The position numbers were made by a program, and so were the translations under genes. A stretch of DNA of 64,000 nucleotides, taken from the NCBI GenBank assembly GCA_963707275.1, contig CAVPPH010000001.1, forward strand, positions 186,001 to 250,000, read 5' to 3'. Shown in pieces: positions 39,630 to 48,469 of the stretch. Origin of the DNA: JACKBK01 sp963707275. Its GTDB lineage: Bacteria > Chloroflexota > Anaerolineae > JAAEKA01. Position 1 is the stretch's first letter. Each line of letters begins with the position of its first letter. Below the pieces are notes generated by a model. The model did no database searches, was not told where the DNA came from, and saw nothing but the letters and a program-made list of their open reading frames with translations.

Positions 39630-40018
39630 GTTGGTGGGGCCGGGGGCGTTTGGAGCACGTAGGCGCGAAGATCGCATAGTTAGAGGGGCCATCTGGCGCG
39701 GTGTATCCTGTATGACTGTGTGCATTCTTTCTACTTCACAGGGCGTCGGGCGCTTCGTGAACTTTCGCGCTTCGCGGTCTTCGTGCTTTGTGGCTTAGCG
39801 GTTCTTCGGCTCTTCGTGGTTCAAACGCCTCACCCTAACTGTCGCTCGAGACACGCAGTTCGCTATCCGAAGCGGCTTTTCCCTCTTTTCCCTCCTTTCC
39901 CACAATATCCCACACATATCCCACATATTCACACATTTTGTTGCTTAAGGTAACGTTATTGACATATTTTATGGCAAGTGTTATACTTTGTTCGACATAA
40001 CAAATCGTTACTGTCAAC
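39630..40018 (+). promoter_or_regulatory. upstream region of the NACHT-CHAT module
   Basis: The first part (39748-39830) is a degenerate CTTCGTG/CTTCGCGG repeat tract common in intergenic DNA. 39874-39935 is a pyrimidine tract ending in TCCCACA units at 39898, 39908 and 39919 plus a degenerate TCACACA at 39929, spaced 10-11 bp. TAACGTTA at 39951-39958 is an 8-bp palindrome. A consensus promoter follows: TTGACA (39959-39964), 17 bases, TATACT (39982-39987). TGTTAT (39979) and ATAACA (39997) form an inverted repeat over the -10 box and start site. The region is far more AT-rich than its surroundings. Confidence 0.7.
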
Positions 40019-43000
40019 ATGAAATGCATTATGGATACTAACACGCAACATGTCAATCAACTGCCGCCGCCGGTTCGTCGTCGACTTCTCGGCGACGACA
40101 ACCTAGCCGAACCGGGTTTGGCACACATGGTGGCCGCACGGCTGCTGGATGCGTCGGGCTATCACACGCGCAGGCATTTCCAGTCGGCCGGTGCGGTCGA
40201 TGGGTTGGCGCGGGTTGCCACCGACGCTCTGGCGGCGACCATCGACGCGCTTACCGATGACCCGGAGCGCACGACGCTCTACCTGGATCTGCTGGAGCGT
40301 TGGCTGGATCGCGAGGCCGTGGTTGGTGAGCTATCGCAAGTCATCGACCCGCGCTTCGACAGCGAGCTGGACCTGGAGATGTTGGCGCGGGAGTTTGTCG
40401 CGCTGGGTGAGGCGCCCGCGCTGCCGGAGAACCAGTCGCTCATGGAAGCCGCCATCGCCCGCTTCGTCGCCGAGTTTCACAATGCCATGACCCATCAGGC
40501 AGCCGTCAGCGTGTCGCTGACGCCGCAGTTGATCGCGGAGTTGGTCACTCGGGCTAACGCGCGCGTGGCTAGTCTGAGTGATTTTGGCTCGCTGCCTGCT
40601 TCACTGCTCCGCAGTGTGGCGGGTGACAACGGTTACAGCATGGCTGACCGCGTGTCCGCTACGGACCACAGCGCACTGGCGCAGGGCGGATTGGCGATCT
40701 CCGGCACGGTCTTGGGACACGTCGTGCAGGTTTATCAGAGCGCACCCGGACCAGCCAAACTCGGCCACACAGAGGTCGAACGTGCCTTGATTGCCTATCT
40801 GCGCTGGGTGCGCAACGCATACGATAAGGCCAGGCTGTACGGAATGGAAAACGCGCCGGTCGCTAGACCGGCAGCAGTGCAGAAGCTGTCCGATGTGTTT
40901 ATTCCTGTTACCCTGCGGCGTCACTGGCCGCCGACCCGTCGGGAGGCTGAACAGGCGCTGAACGGTCTCAGCGGACTTGATGCGTTGGTCGCCTGGCACA
41001 ATCTCATGCAGTCAAGAGAACGCGCAGGGTCGGTTGTCGCGTTCAGCGACTTGTTGGAGTTGTCCGACCGCCTGGCCATCGTCGGTCCAGCCGGCACCGG
41101 CAAGAGCACGATCCTTGCTTACCTCGCAGCCGCGCTCGCTAACCTGGGGCTGACGGGCGAGGCGACAACTTTCGCACTGCCTGACAACGACCCGCTGATC
41201 CCGGTGCTGGTGCCCTTGCGCTACTACCGCGATTATCTGGAGCGTATTGAACACTCAACGGCAATGTCGCTGTCCGACCCACGTGCAGGCACACTGGCCG
41301 GGTTCATTCCATGGTATCTACGCCGCCGCAATCCGGCGCTGGAGCTTTCCGAAGACTTCTTTGACCGCATCCTGACCGGCGGCGGCTGTCTGCTGATGAT
41401 CGACGGACTGGACGAGATTGCCAGCCGCGAGCAGCGCGGCCAGGTCCGCCAGGAGGTCGAGAACCTTGTGCACGATATCTATCCAGGCAATCGCATGATC
41501 GTCACCGCCCGCGAGGCCGGCTATCGCGACGAGGCGGTCTTCGGCGATGACTTCCTGCGGCTCGACGTGCAGGCAATGGATAACGAACAGATCTCTCTTC
41601 TCGTAGAGAACTGGTGCGAGCGGCTATTCCCGGAGAGCGTCGAGGAGAACCGCGACAAGCTGGTGCAGGCGATCCGACAAATCAATGCGCTGCGCAACGA
41701 ACGCAACCTGCCGCCGTTGATCAGCACGCCGCTGATGGCCACCATGGTGATCAGTGTCCAGTGGGGCGAGACCGAGCTGCCGCGCGAGCGTGCCCGGCTT
41801 TACGAAGCCTGTGTGCGGGCGATCATCCAGGCGCAGTATATCCCGGATGACCCTGCCCGCCAGCAGTTGATCAATTGGGGCGGTCCGTGGGAAGCGCAGC
41901 GCGACTGGCTTAGTGAGCTGGCACTGACGATGCACAAGGGCGGCCGCGGCAGCGCCGCAATCCGCGAGGAGCAAGTCCGGGCGACCCTAACGACATCGCT
42001 GGCCGCCGACGAGGTAGACGCCTTCCTGAAGGCTGTGCGCTATCGCGGTGGGCTATACGAGGAGCGCGCCGAGTTCTTCCAATTCGTTCACCTCACGTTC
42101 CAGGAGTTTCTGGCGGCGCGATTGCTGGCTAAACAGCGCAAGGCAGGCCGTACAGCCATCAAGAAATTCATCGCCGACAGTTGGTGGCGCGAGGTTCTTT
42201 TGTTGACCTACGGCTATCTACAGATGGACTATCCGCCCGAAGCGATGGAGTTTATCGGCTGGCTGTCGGCGCTGCGCGGATCCGATGAGACTCGAATGGC
42301 GGGCGCTGAGATTGCCGGTGCTGCGTTGCTGGAGATGGAGCGGCCGGATGCTCGCCAACGGCTGCAACAAGCCAATCGGCTGATGCGGTTGCTGGACAGC
42401 GCGGACGTCTCCGTCGCGCCGCAACTGCGCGCACTGGCAGGCCGAACGCTGTCGCTGCTGGGCGATCCGCGCCCCGGTGTTGGCCTTGACTCCGTGGGGC
42501 TGCCTGACATCGTGTGGTGTCCTGTACTGGGAACCGATCTGGATGCGTGCTTCATGATCAGTAAGTATCCCGTCACGGTCGCACAGTTTCAAGCGTTCGT
42601 GTCAGACGGCGGCTACTCCGAGGCGTGGAAACAGTGCTGGACGGACGAGGGTTGGCAATGGAAGGCAGACAGCGATGGCCCCTACTTCCTGCATGACAAC
42701 TACGGCTACGCCAATCATCCAGTCGTAATGGTGACCTTTCACGAAGCTGCGGCTTTTTGCAATTGGCTCAGCGACCGGCGCAGTGAACTCATCACACTGC
42801 CCACGCAGACACAGTGGCAACTGGCGGCCACCGGCGGCGCGCGCACATTCCCGTGGGGTGATGGCCAGCCAACGACTGATCATGCCAACTGGTCGACTAC
42901 CGAAATCGCCTCGACCACTGCGGTAGGGATTTTTCCGGCAGGCATGACTGCCAGCGGCGTCGCCGACTTGGCCGGCAATGTCTGGGAATGGTGCGGCATC

Positions 43001-43192
43001 GATGAAGATAACCTGGCCATCCAGCAAGCTGATCCACGCGATGGACACGAGACATCCCGTGCCGTTCTGGGCGGGTCCTACATGGACTCTGTGGACGCGA
43101 TGCGCTCTGGTCACCGGCTGATGAGCGCGCCAGGCTATCGTGACCTGGACTGCGGCTTTCGCGTTGTCAAGAAGCTGACCCACGCTCATTGA
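40019..43192 (+). CDS. NACHT NTPase with C-terminal FGE-sulfatase (CLec-like) domain
   Basis: An intact 1057-residue STAND-type protein. Residues 1-165 are helical, like adaptor regions before bacterial NACHT domains. Residues 219-238 carry the Gly-rich beta motif SALAQGGLAISGTVLGHVV, also found at the C-terminus of the next gene product. NACHT follows: Walker A VGPAGTGKST (355-364), Walker B LLMIDGLDEIA (458-468), a helical arm (LPPLISTPLMATMVI) and FFQFVHLTFQEFLAARLLAK. Residues about 835-1057 form an FGE-sulfatase/C-type-lectin-like domain (MISKYPVTVAQFQAFVSDGG, FPWGDGQP, LAGNVWEW, DCGFRVV) lacking the paired cysteines of true FGE enzymes, so it is probably a ligand sensor. Predicted: oligomerising cytoplasmic immune or signalling switch. 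Confidence 0.88.
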   Translation: MKCIMDTNTQHVNQLPPPVRRRLLGDDNLAEPGLAHMVAARLLDASGYHTRRHFQSAGAVDGLARVATDALAATIDALTDDPERTTLYLDLLERWLDREAVVGELSQVIDPRFDSELDLEMLAREFVALGEAPALPENQSLMEAAIARFVAEFHNAMTHQAAVSVSLTPQLIAELVTRANARVASLSDFGSLPASLLRSVAGDNGYSMADRVSATDHSALAQGGLAISGTVLGHVVQVYQSAPGPAKLGHTEVERALIAYLRWVRNAYDKARLYGMENAPVARPAAVQKLSDVFIPVTLRRHWPPTRREAEQALNGLSGLDALVAWHNLMQSRERAGSVVAFSDLLELSDRLAIVGPAGTGKSTILAYLAAALANLGLTGEATTFALPDNDPLIPVLVPLRYYRDYLERIEHSTAMSLSDPRAGTLAGFIPWYLRRRNPALELSEDFFDRILTGGGCLLMIDGLDEIASREQRGQVRQEVENLVHDIYPGNRMIVTAREAGYRDEAVFGDDFLRLDVQAMDNEQISLLVENWCERLFPESVEENRDKLVQAIRQINALRNERNLPPLISTPLMATMVISVQWGETELPRERARLYEACVRAIIQAQYIPDDPARQQLINWGGPWEAQRDWLSELALTMHKGGRGSAAIREEQVRATLTTSLAADEVDAFLKAVRYRGGLYEERAEFFQFVHLTFQEFLAARLLAKQRKAGRTAIKKFIADSWWREVLLLTYGYLQMDYPPEAMEFIGWLSALRGSDETRMAGAEIAGAALLEMERPDARQRLQQANRLMRLLDSADVSVAPQLRALAGRTLSLLGDPRPGVGLDSVGLPDIVWCPVLGTDLDACFMISKYPVTVAQFQAFVSDGGYSEAWKQCWTDEGWQWKADSDGPYFLHDNYGYANHPVVMVTFHEAAAFCNWLSDRRSELITLPTQTQWQLAATGGARTFPWGDGQPTTDHANWSTTEIASTTAVGIFPAGMTASGVADLAGNVWEWCGIDEDNLAIQQADPRDGHETSRAVLGGSYMDSVDAMRSGHRLMSAPGYRDLDCGFRVVKKLTHAH

Positions 43193-43231
43193 CCTTTCCT
43201 GCCGAGGCGCCAGGCGCCGGAGCAACAGTAA

Positions 43232-44407
43232 ATGAACACCAACACTGAAACACCTCTTGCCCGATACTTCGACCTGCGATTGGACCGATCAGAAAGCGGC
43301 GTGATGGCTACCGTGACCAACTCTCCCGCCGGTCAGTCCAGCGCTGCTGTGGCGGTCTGCCTGCCAGCCCAGTCTCAGCGGCTTGCCTTCGAGGGACTGG
43401 CGCTAGCCGATCAGATCGCGCTTGGCAGCGACCTCTGGCGTGGCTTGTTTGCTCACCCGGAGCTTGTCGAACTGTGGCGCGCGAGCACTGCCGCGAGCAG
43501 TCCTTTTCTTCGTCTGACTATTGGTGACTCTGAACTGGCTGGCCTGCCCTGGGAGCTTCTCCATGATCCTCGCACAGCCAGGTTTGTGGCGCTGGATGGG
43601 AAAGCGGCGTTGATTCGTTTTCTACCGCTGCCCTTGGCTATCGCAACTGAGCCGGCGGACCTTCCGCTGCGCGTTCAGTTCACAGGCTGTTCACCCGCCG
43701 GCTTGCCGCGGCTCGAAGTTGACAAAGAATGGAGGCTGCTACAAGACGTGCTGCCGAAACGGGCCATGACGCTGGCTGGCAGCCCTGAAGCAGCTACGTT
43801 GAGTCGACTGGTAGCAGACCTGATGCATGGCGCGGACGTGTGGCATTTTGCCGGCCACGGCACAGAACAGGCGCTGATCTTCGACGACGGCGCCGGTAAT
43901 CCCGCCAGCGTCGATGCGTTCACGGTCGGTATGTTGCTGACCGGCGCCGGCGTGCACGTCGCGGTAATCAACTCCTGTCGGGCCGGGGCGGGCGGCGGCG
44001 CGGCGTCCAGCATTGCCGGGGCGCTGTTGCGGGCGGGCGTGCCCGTCGTCGTCGCGATGCAGTCGGAGGTTCCCGACGCGGCGGCTATCGTATTCTGCCA
44101 GGCGTTTTATCAGACCATTGCACAGGGGTATTCTGTGGAACAGGCAACGACCGCGGGGCGGCGCGCGGTGTTTGCTCTACGTGAGGCAGCTGGCGCAAGC
44201 TGGTGGATGCCGGCGCTGTTTTCGCGCAACGATGAACCGATCATACTTCTCGATGTCAGCGCTAACGGCAGTACCGACACTTCCTCAAACCAGAAGCCCG
44301 TCTCCCAGATAATGGCCAGCGGCGGCAGCGCGGTCAGCCAGGGTGGTGTGGCCATCAGCGGCAACGTCGGCGGGAGCGTTGTCGTCTTGTCGTCCCCGAA
44401 ATCGTAG
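43232..44407 (+). CDS. CHAT-domain cysteine protease with C-terminal Gly-rich signalling motif
   Basis: The intact 391-residue protein follows the NACHT gene by 39 bp with its own GGAG site. Residues about 95-345 are a CHAT (caspase-like) protease: LPWELLHDPRTARFVAL, VWHFAGHG with catalytic His209 and VAVINSCRAGAG with catalytic Cys249, then MPALFSRND. Residues 366-385 hold SAVSQGGVAISGNVGGSVV, matching the motif at residues 219-238 of the NACHT protein. CHAT proteases act as suicidal or regulatory effectors in bacterial conflict systems. The arrangement suggests that NACHT oligomerisation recruits or activates this protease through the shared motif. Target proteins are unknown. Confidence 0.88.
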   Translation: MNTNTETPLARYFDLRLDRSESGVMATVTNSPAGQSSAAVAVCLPAQSQRLAFEGLALADQIALGSDLWRGLFAHPELVELWRASTAASSPFLRLTIGDSELAGLPWELLHDPRTARFVALDGKAALIRFLPLPLAIATEPADLPLRVQFTGCSPAGLPRLEVDKEWRLLQDVLPKRAMTLAGSPEAATLSRLVADLMHGADVWHFAGHGTEQALIFDDGAGNPASVDAFTVGMLLTGAGVHVAVINSCRAGAGGGAASSIAGALLRAGVPVVVAMQSEVPDAAAIVFCQAFYQTIAQGYSVEQATTAGRRAVFALREAAGASWWMPALFSRNDEPIILLDVSANGSTDTSSNQKPVSQIMASGGSAVSQGGVAISGNVGGSVVVLSSPKS

Positions 44408-44440
44408 TTGGTTCGCTGGGGGAAAATCGATGCAGGTTTG

Positions 44441-44470
44441 TTGTTCAGCGGGGCAGGGCTGTGGTATCAT
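44441..44470 (+). promoter_or_regulatory. possible promoter of the class V PLP gene
   Basis: TTGTTC (44441-44446), an 18-base spacer and TATCAT (44465-44470) lie 120 bases upstream of ATG 44591. Confidence 0.4.
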
Positions 44471-44590
44471 GGCGCTCGTTTGCAGGTTCGACGCGAGCAT
44501 TTGCGGAATGCAACCCAATGGTTCTAGTCTGGAAAAATGATACTTGCCAGTTAGCCGACTGTCCCCGACCTGATTTCATGGAGATCACAC

Positions 44591-45863
44591 ATGTCTTTCA
44601 CGCTTGAAAACGCATTCATTCGTTCCCGATTTCCGGCGCTGCGGCAGGAGGTCGATGGCCAGCCCGCCGTCTTCCTCGACAACCCCGGCGGCACGCAGGT
44701 CTCGCAGGGCGTCATCGACGCCATGGCTGACTATCTGGCTCACAGCAACGCCAACCGCGGTGGCGCATTTGCGACGGCTCACCGTAGCGACGCCATCATC
44801 GACGAGGCGCATCAGGCCATGGCTGACTTGCTGAACGCGGCCTCGCCCGACGAGATCGTGTTCGGTCCCAACATGACTACGCTGACCTTCGCCGTCAGCC
44901 GGGCCATTGGACGCCAGATCGGCCCCGGCGATGAAATCATCGTAACCCGCCTCGACCACGACGCGAATATCACCCCCTGGACCATGATGGCCGAGGACCG
45001 CGGCGCGACGGTGCGTTGGGTGGATTTCGATCCCGAGGAGTACACGCTGGACCTACCCGGCCTACGCGATCTGCTCAACGAGCGCACGCGCAGTCGTCGC
45101 GGTCGGCTATGCGTCCAACGCAACCGGCACCATCAACGACGTCAAGACCGTGTGCGGTTGGGCGAGGGAGGCGGGCGCGCTGTCGTTCGTCGACGCAGTG
45201 CAGTACGTACCGCACGGTCCGGTGGATGTACAGGATCTGGGGTGCGACATGCTGGCGTGTTCAGCTTACAAGTTTTTCGGCCCGCACATCGGCATCCTCT
45301 ATGGTCGCTACGCTCTGCTGGATCAACTGCAAGCTTACAAGGTGCGGCCTGCCAAGAACGCCCCGCCCGGCAAGTTCGAGACCGGCACCCAGAGCCACGA
45401 AGGAATCGCCGGCACGCTGGCATCGGTCGAGTATCTGGCGGAAATCGGGCGACGCTACGGCGCGCCATTTGTAACCAGGTTCGCTGAGTTTGAGGGCCGC
45501 AGGCTGGATCTGAAGGCGGGCATGATGGCCATTGAACAGCATGAGCTTCACATGACCGCTGCGATTCTCGACGAATTGGAAGCGATTCCTGGCGTTCAGA
45601 TTCACGGCATCACCGATCGGGATTGCCTCGACCAGCGGGTACCCACGGTTTCGTTCACCTGGCCTGGACGCCATCCGCGCGCCATCGCAGAGGCGTTGGG
45701 CAAGCAGGGCATCTTCGTCTGGGACGGCAACTATTACGCGCTGGCCGTCACCGAGCGGCTGGGACTGGAGGGCAGCGGTGGCATGGTGCGCGTCGGCGCG
45801 GTGCATTACAATACCGTGGACGAAATCCAGCGGCTGGGCGCTTCGCTGCGCAGCCTGGTCTAG
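44591..45863 (+). CDS. cysteine desulfurase-like class V aminotransferase (one frameshift)
   Basis: ATG 44591 follows GGAG. The N-terminal frame has VFLDNPGGTQVSQGVIDAM and ANRGGAFATAHRSD; it breaks near 45090 and the second frame resumes VAVGYASNATGTINDV, VDAVQYVPHGPVDV and CSAYKFFGPHIG with the Schiff-base lysine. It ends at 45863 (about 424 aa). Overall it resembles the VC1184 subfamily of cysteine desulfurase-like proteins. The loop where SufS has its persulfide Cys reads GIFVWDGNYYALAV with no Cys, so sulfur transfer is doubtful; another PLP reaction such as elimination or isomerisation is possible. MEMO1-family and acetyltransferase genes follow closely. Confidence 0.83.
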
Positions 45864-45877
45864 CAGGGTTACACGCC

Positions 45878-47106
45878 GTGAATCGAACGCACCATCACAC
45901 CATTCCCCAACTGCGCACACTGGACATCACCGGTTTTCAGCACCAGGGCCGGCCGGCGCTGCTGGTGCGCGACCCGCTACGGCTGGGCGACAACCATGTC
46001 GTGCTGCCGCGCGAGCTTGCCCCGGCGTTGTCGCTGATGGACGGGACCGGTGACCTCCACGGGATGCACGTTGAACTGCTGCTGCGCTTTGCCGTCGACG
46101 TTCCCGTCGACGTCTTGCAGCAACTGGTTGACGTGCTCGACGCCAACTACCTGCTGAAGAATACGCGCTCGGCTGAAGCCCGCGAGCGCGCTCTGATTGA
46201 CTACCGCGCCGCTCCCTTTCGACCGCCGATGATGGCGGGGCAGTCGTATCCGGCCGAACCAGACCGGCTGGCGCGTCTGCTGGGCGGCTACCTGGCGTCG
46301 GTCAACGGGGTGGGTCCGGCCAGCGCGGCCGGCAGGGGAGTGATCAGCCCGCACATCGACTACCCGCGCGGCGGCGCGGTCTACGCTGCTGTCTGGAAGC
46401 GCGCCGCGGAGATGGCGCGTGCCGGCGGATCTGGTGATCCTGCTGGGTACCGACCACTACAGTACCGGCGACCGCATCACGCTGACACGCCAGAGCTACG
46501 CGACCCCGTACGGCGTGCTGCCGACCGATGTCGGGCTGGTCGACGCACTGGCAGGCGCGATCGGTGAGCAGGCTGCCTTTGCCGGCGAGCTGCGCCACCG
46601 TGGCGAGCACTCGCTGGAACTGGTCGCGACCTGGCTGCACCACATGCGCGGTGGCCAACCGGTCGCAATGATACCGATCCTGACCGGGTCGTTCATGGAT
46701 TTCGTTGCGGGCCGCAGCGATCCGGCCAGCGACCCGCAGCTTGCCGCTTTCCTGGCCCTGTTGGGGCAGGCCATCGCGGGGCGCAACGTACTTGTCGTCG
46801 CCTCGGGCGATCTGGCGCACGTCGGTCCAGCCTTCGGCGGCGCAGCGGTCGAACTCGGCTGGCCGGCAACGAATCGCTGATGCCGACAACGAGTTGACGG
46901 CCGAACTGGCGGCCGGCCGCGCCGACGGCTTTTTCGCCGCCATCAAGCGAGTGCGTGACGGAAACAACGTCTGTGGCGTGTCACCCTTCTACCTGATGCT
47001 CAGGCTGTTGGGCAGCGTCGAAGGGCAGCGGGTCGCGTACGACCAATGCGCTGCAGACGCCGAAAACGCATCACTGGTCTCGATCTGCGGCATGGTGTTT
47101 GGTTAG
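45878..47106 (+). CDS. AmmeMemoRadiSam system protein B / MEMO1 family (two frameshifts)
   Basis: GTG 45878 lies 15 bases after the previous stop. The first about 120 residues are a winged-helix-like extension (LVRDPLRLGDNHVVLPRELA) ending RPPMMAGQSYP. The MEMO core follows: GVISPHIDYPRGGAVYAAVW, then (frame change near 46420) LVILLGTDHYSTGD, LRHRGEHSLELVATWL and VLVVASGDLAHVGPAFGG, then (frame change near 46860) ADGFFAAIKRVRDGNNVCG to the stop at 47104-47106. MEMO proteins share the extradiol-dioxygenase fold and may bind metal through these His/Asp residues. They are usually paired with AMMECR1 and a radical-SAM protein, neither of which is in the window. Confidence 0.82.
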
Positions 47107-47144
47107 CCTGCCAGCCCACCATCCTCTTCACGGAGTTACCTGAC

Positions 47145-48362
47145 ATGCCTTACCGACCCATAGAAGAGAGCGAACTTCCCGTCGTCGCCGACATTCAGGC
47201 CCGGTCGTTTCGTTTCGACCCGGCCCGCTACATAGAGATGTACACAACTGGCGGGCGGATTGGCTGGCGCGATCTGCGGCTGTACGGCAACGATGCTGGC
47301 CAGCCGGCCGCTGCATTGTCGTTGTTCTTTCGCCAGATGAGCCTCAACGGCGGCGAGCTAGAGGCGGGACTGGTTGCCAGTGTTGGGGTGCCGCCGGAAC
47401 ATCGCCGGCGCGGCTACGGCCGGCAGATGATGCAGGGCCTGCTGGAGGAGTTGCACGCGCGGCGCACGCCCGTTTCGCTGCTATTTCCCTTTTCCGTGGC
47501 CTGGTATCGCAGTCTCGGCTACGGCATGGCCAATCTGAGCTGGCACATCGAGCAACCGTTGCGTCTGCTGCCGGATTTCCCGGAGCGGTTGCTCGTGCGT
47601 CGGGTAACTGCGGACGACGATGCAGCGATCCGCGCCTGCCACGAGCGCGTCCGACTGGATCCAACGAGCAACGGCTGGCTGTCACGCGCCGACGCTGAAT
47701 GGGAGAAGCGGGCCTTCAAGCCTGAGAATGAGCGGGCGCTTTTCGAATTCGATGGGCAGGTCGAGGGCTATCTGCTCTACCGGCTGAACTGGGACGTCGT
47801 GGAGGTCATCGAATGGGTGGCGACCAATGAGCGCGCCTGGCGCGGCCTGCTGGGCTTCATCAGCGCGCAGGGCGAGCAGGCCAAGCGGCTGAAGGCCAAC
47901 CTGCCGCAGCAATCGCCGCTGCTCTGGACGTTGCGCGAGCCCTACGAGCGCACCGAGGAAGTGGTGGATTTCATCTTCCGCCGCGCCGCGGTGCTGGTCA
48001 ACGGCTTTATGCTGCGCGTCGTGCATCTGGAGGAGGCGCTACGGCAACGACGCTACCCGGTCGATGTGTCGGCTGATCTCATTCTACACATCGACGACTC
48101 CCAGCTCCCCGTCAACAGCCAGCCATTATCGCTGGCAATTCGTGGCGGGCACGCCGAGGTTAAGCGCGGCTCCGAGAAAAGCAATGCGGGTTATGCGTTA
48201 CGCACCAATATGGCCACCTTTTCGCAACTCTACGCCGGTGTGATGACAGCCGAGCAGGCGCGCCTGACCGGTGCTCTTGATGGCGATGACGCTGCCTGCC
48301 GCGCCATTACCGCCGCGTTGGCAGCCGCCCCGTTCCACATGTGGCCGGCTGACTGGTTTTGA
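47145..48362 (+). CDS. Eis-like GNAT N-acetyltransferase
   Basis: ATG 47145 follows CGGAG at about 8 bases. The intact 405-residue protein has the Eis three-part plan: an N-terminal GNAT domain with the acetyl-CoA loop VGVPPEHRRRGYGRQMM, the PVSLLFPFSVAWYRSLGYG strand-helix typical of Eis-type enzymes, a second degenerate GNAT domain, and an SCP2-like C-terminal domain (LRVVHLEEALRQRRYPVDV) ending in a C-terminal Phe, which in Eis supplies the catalytic carboxylate. Eis-type enzymes acetylate amines, including lysines and aminoglycosides; the natural substrate here is unknown. It is convergent with copA, separated or slightly overlapped at the palindrome 48371-48433. Confidence 0.88.
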   Translation: MPYRPIEESELPVVADIQARSFRFDPARYIEMYTTGGRIGWRDLRLYGNDAGQPAAALSLFFRQMSLNGGELEAGLVASVGVPPEHRRRGYGRQMMQGLLEELHARRTPVSLLFPFSVAWYRSLGYGMANLSWHIEQPLRLLPDFPERLLVRRVTADDDAAIRACHERVRLDPTSNGWLSRADAEWEKRAFKPENERALFEFDGQVEGYLLYRLNWDVVEVIEWVATNERAWRGLLGFISAQGEQAKRLKANLPQQSPLLWTLREPYERTEEVVDFIFRRAAVLVNGFMLRVVHLEEALRQRRYPVDVSADLILHIDDSQLPVNSQPLSLAIRGGHAEVKRGSEKSNAGYALRTNMATFSQLYAGVMTAEQARLTGALDGDDAACRAITAALAAAPFHMWPADWF

Positions 48363-48370
48363 TCTGCGAC

Positions 48371-48433
48371 CCGAATGCTGGAATCGACAAGGGCGGGCCA
48401 ATTGGCCCGCCCTTGTCGAATTCCAGCATTCGG
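48371..48433. terminator. large palindrome between convergent genes
   Basis: Two arms of 31 and 32 bases, centred at 48401/48402 with a single bulge, form a near-perfect hairpin (CCGAATGCTGGAA...GGGCGGGCCAA). It follows the acetyltransferase stop and probably terminates both convergent units; one copA reading continues through it. Confidence 0.65.
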
Positions 48434-48469
48434 CTGCTCACTCTTCCGAACCTGCCTACAACTTTGCCT

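Noticed and set aside
39748..39830. CRISPR-like or iteron array
   Set aside because: CTTCGTG/CTTCGCGG words recur, but spacing and sequence are irregular; there are no equal spacers and no cas genes.
42500..43192. FGE-sulfatase-like C-terminus of the NACHT protein as a diversity-generating-retroelement target
   Set aside because: Such CLec domains are known DGR targets, but the last codons are not rich in AAC/AAT, and no reverse transcriptase or template repeat is visible in the window.
42500..43192. True formylglycine-generating (sulfatase-activating) activity
   Set aside because: The GGSYMDSVDAMRSGHR segment lacks the cysteine pair used by FGE enzymes.
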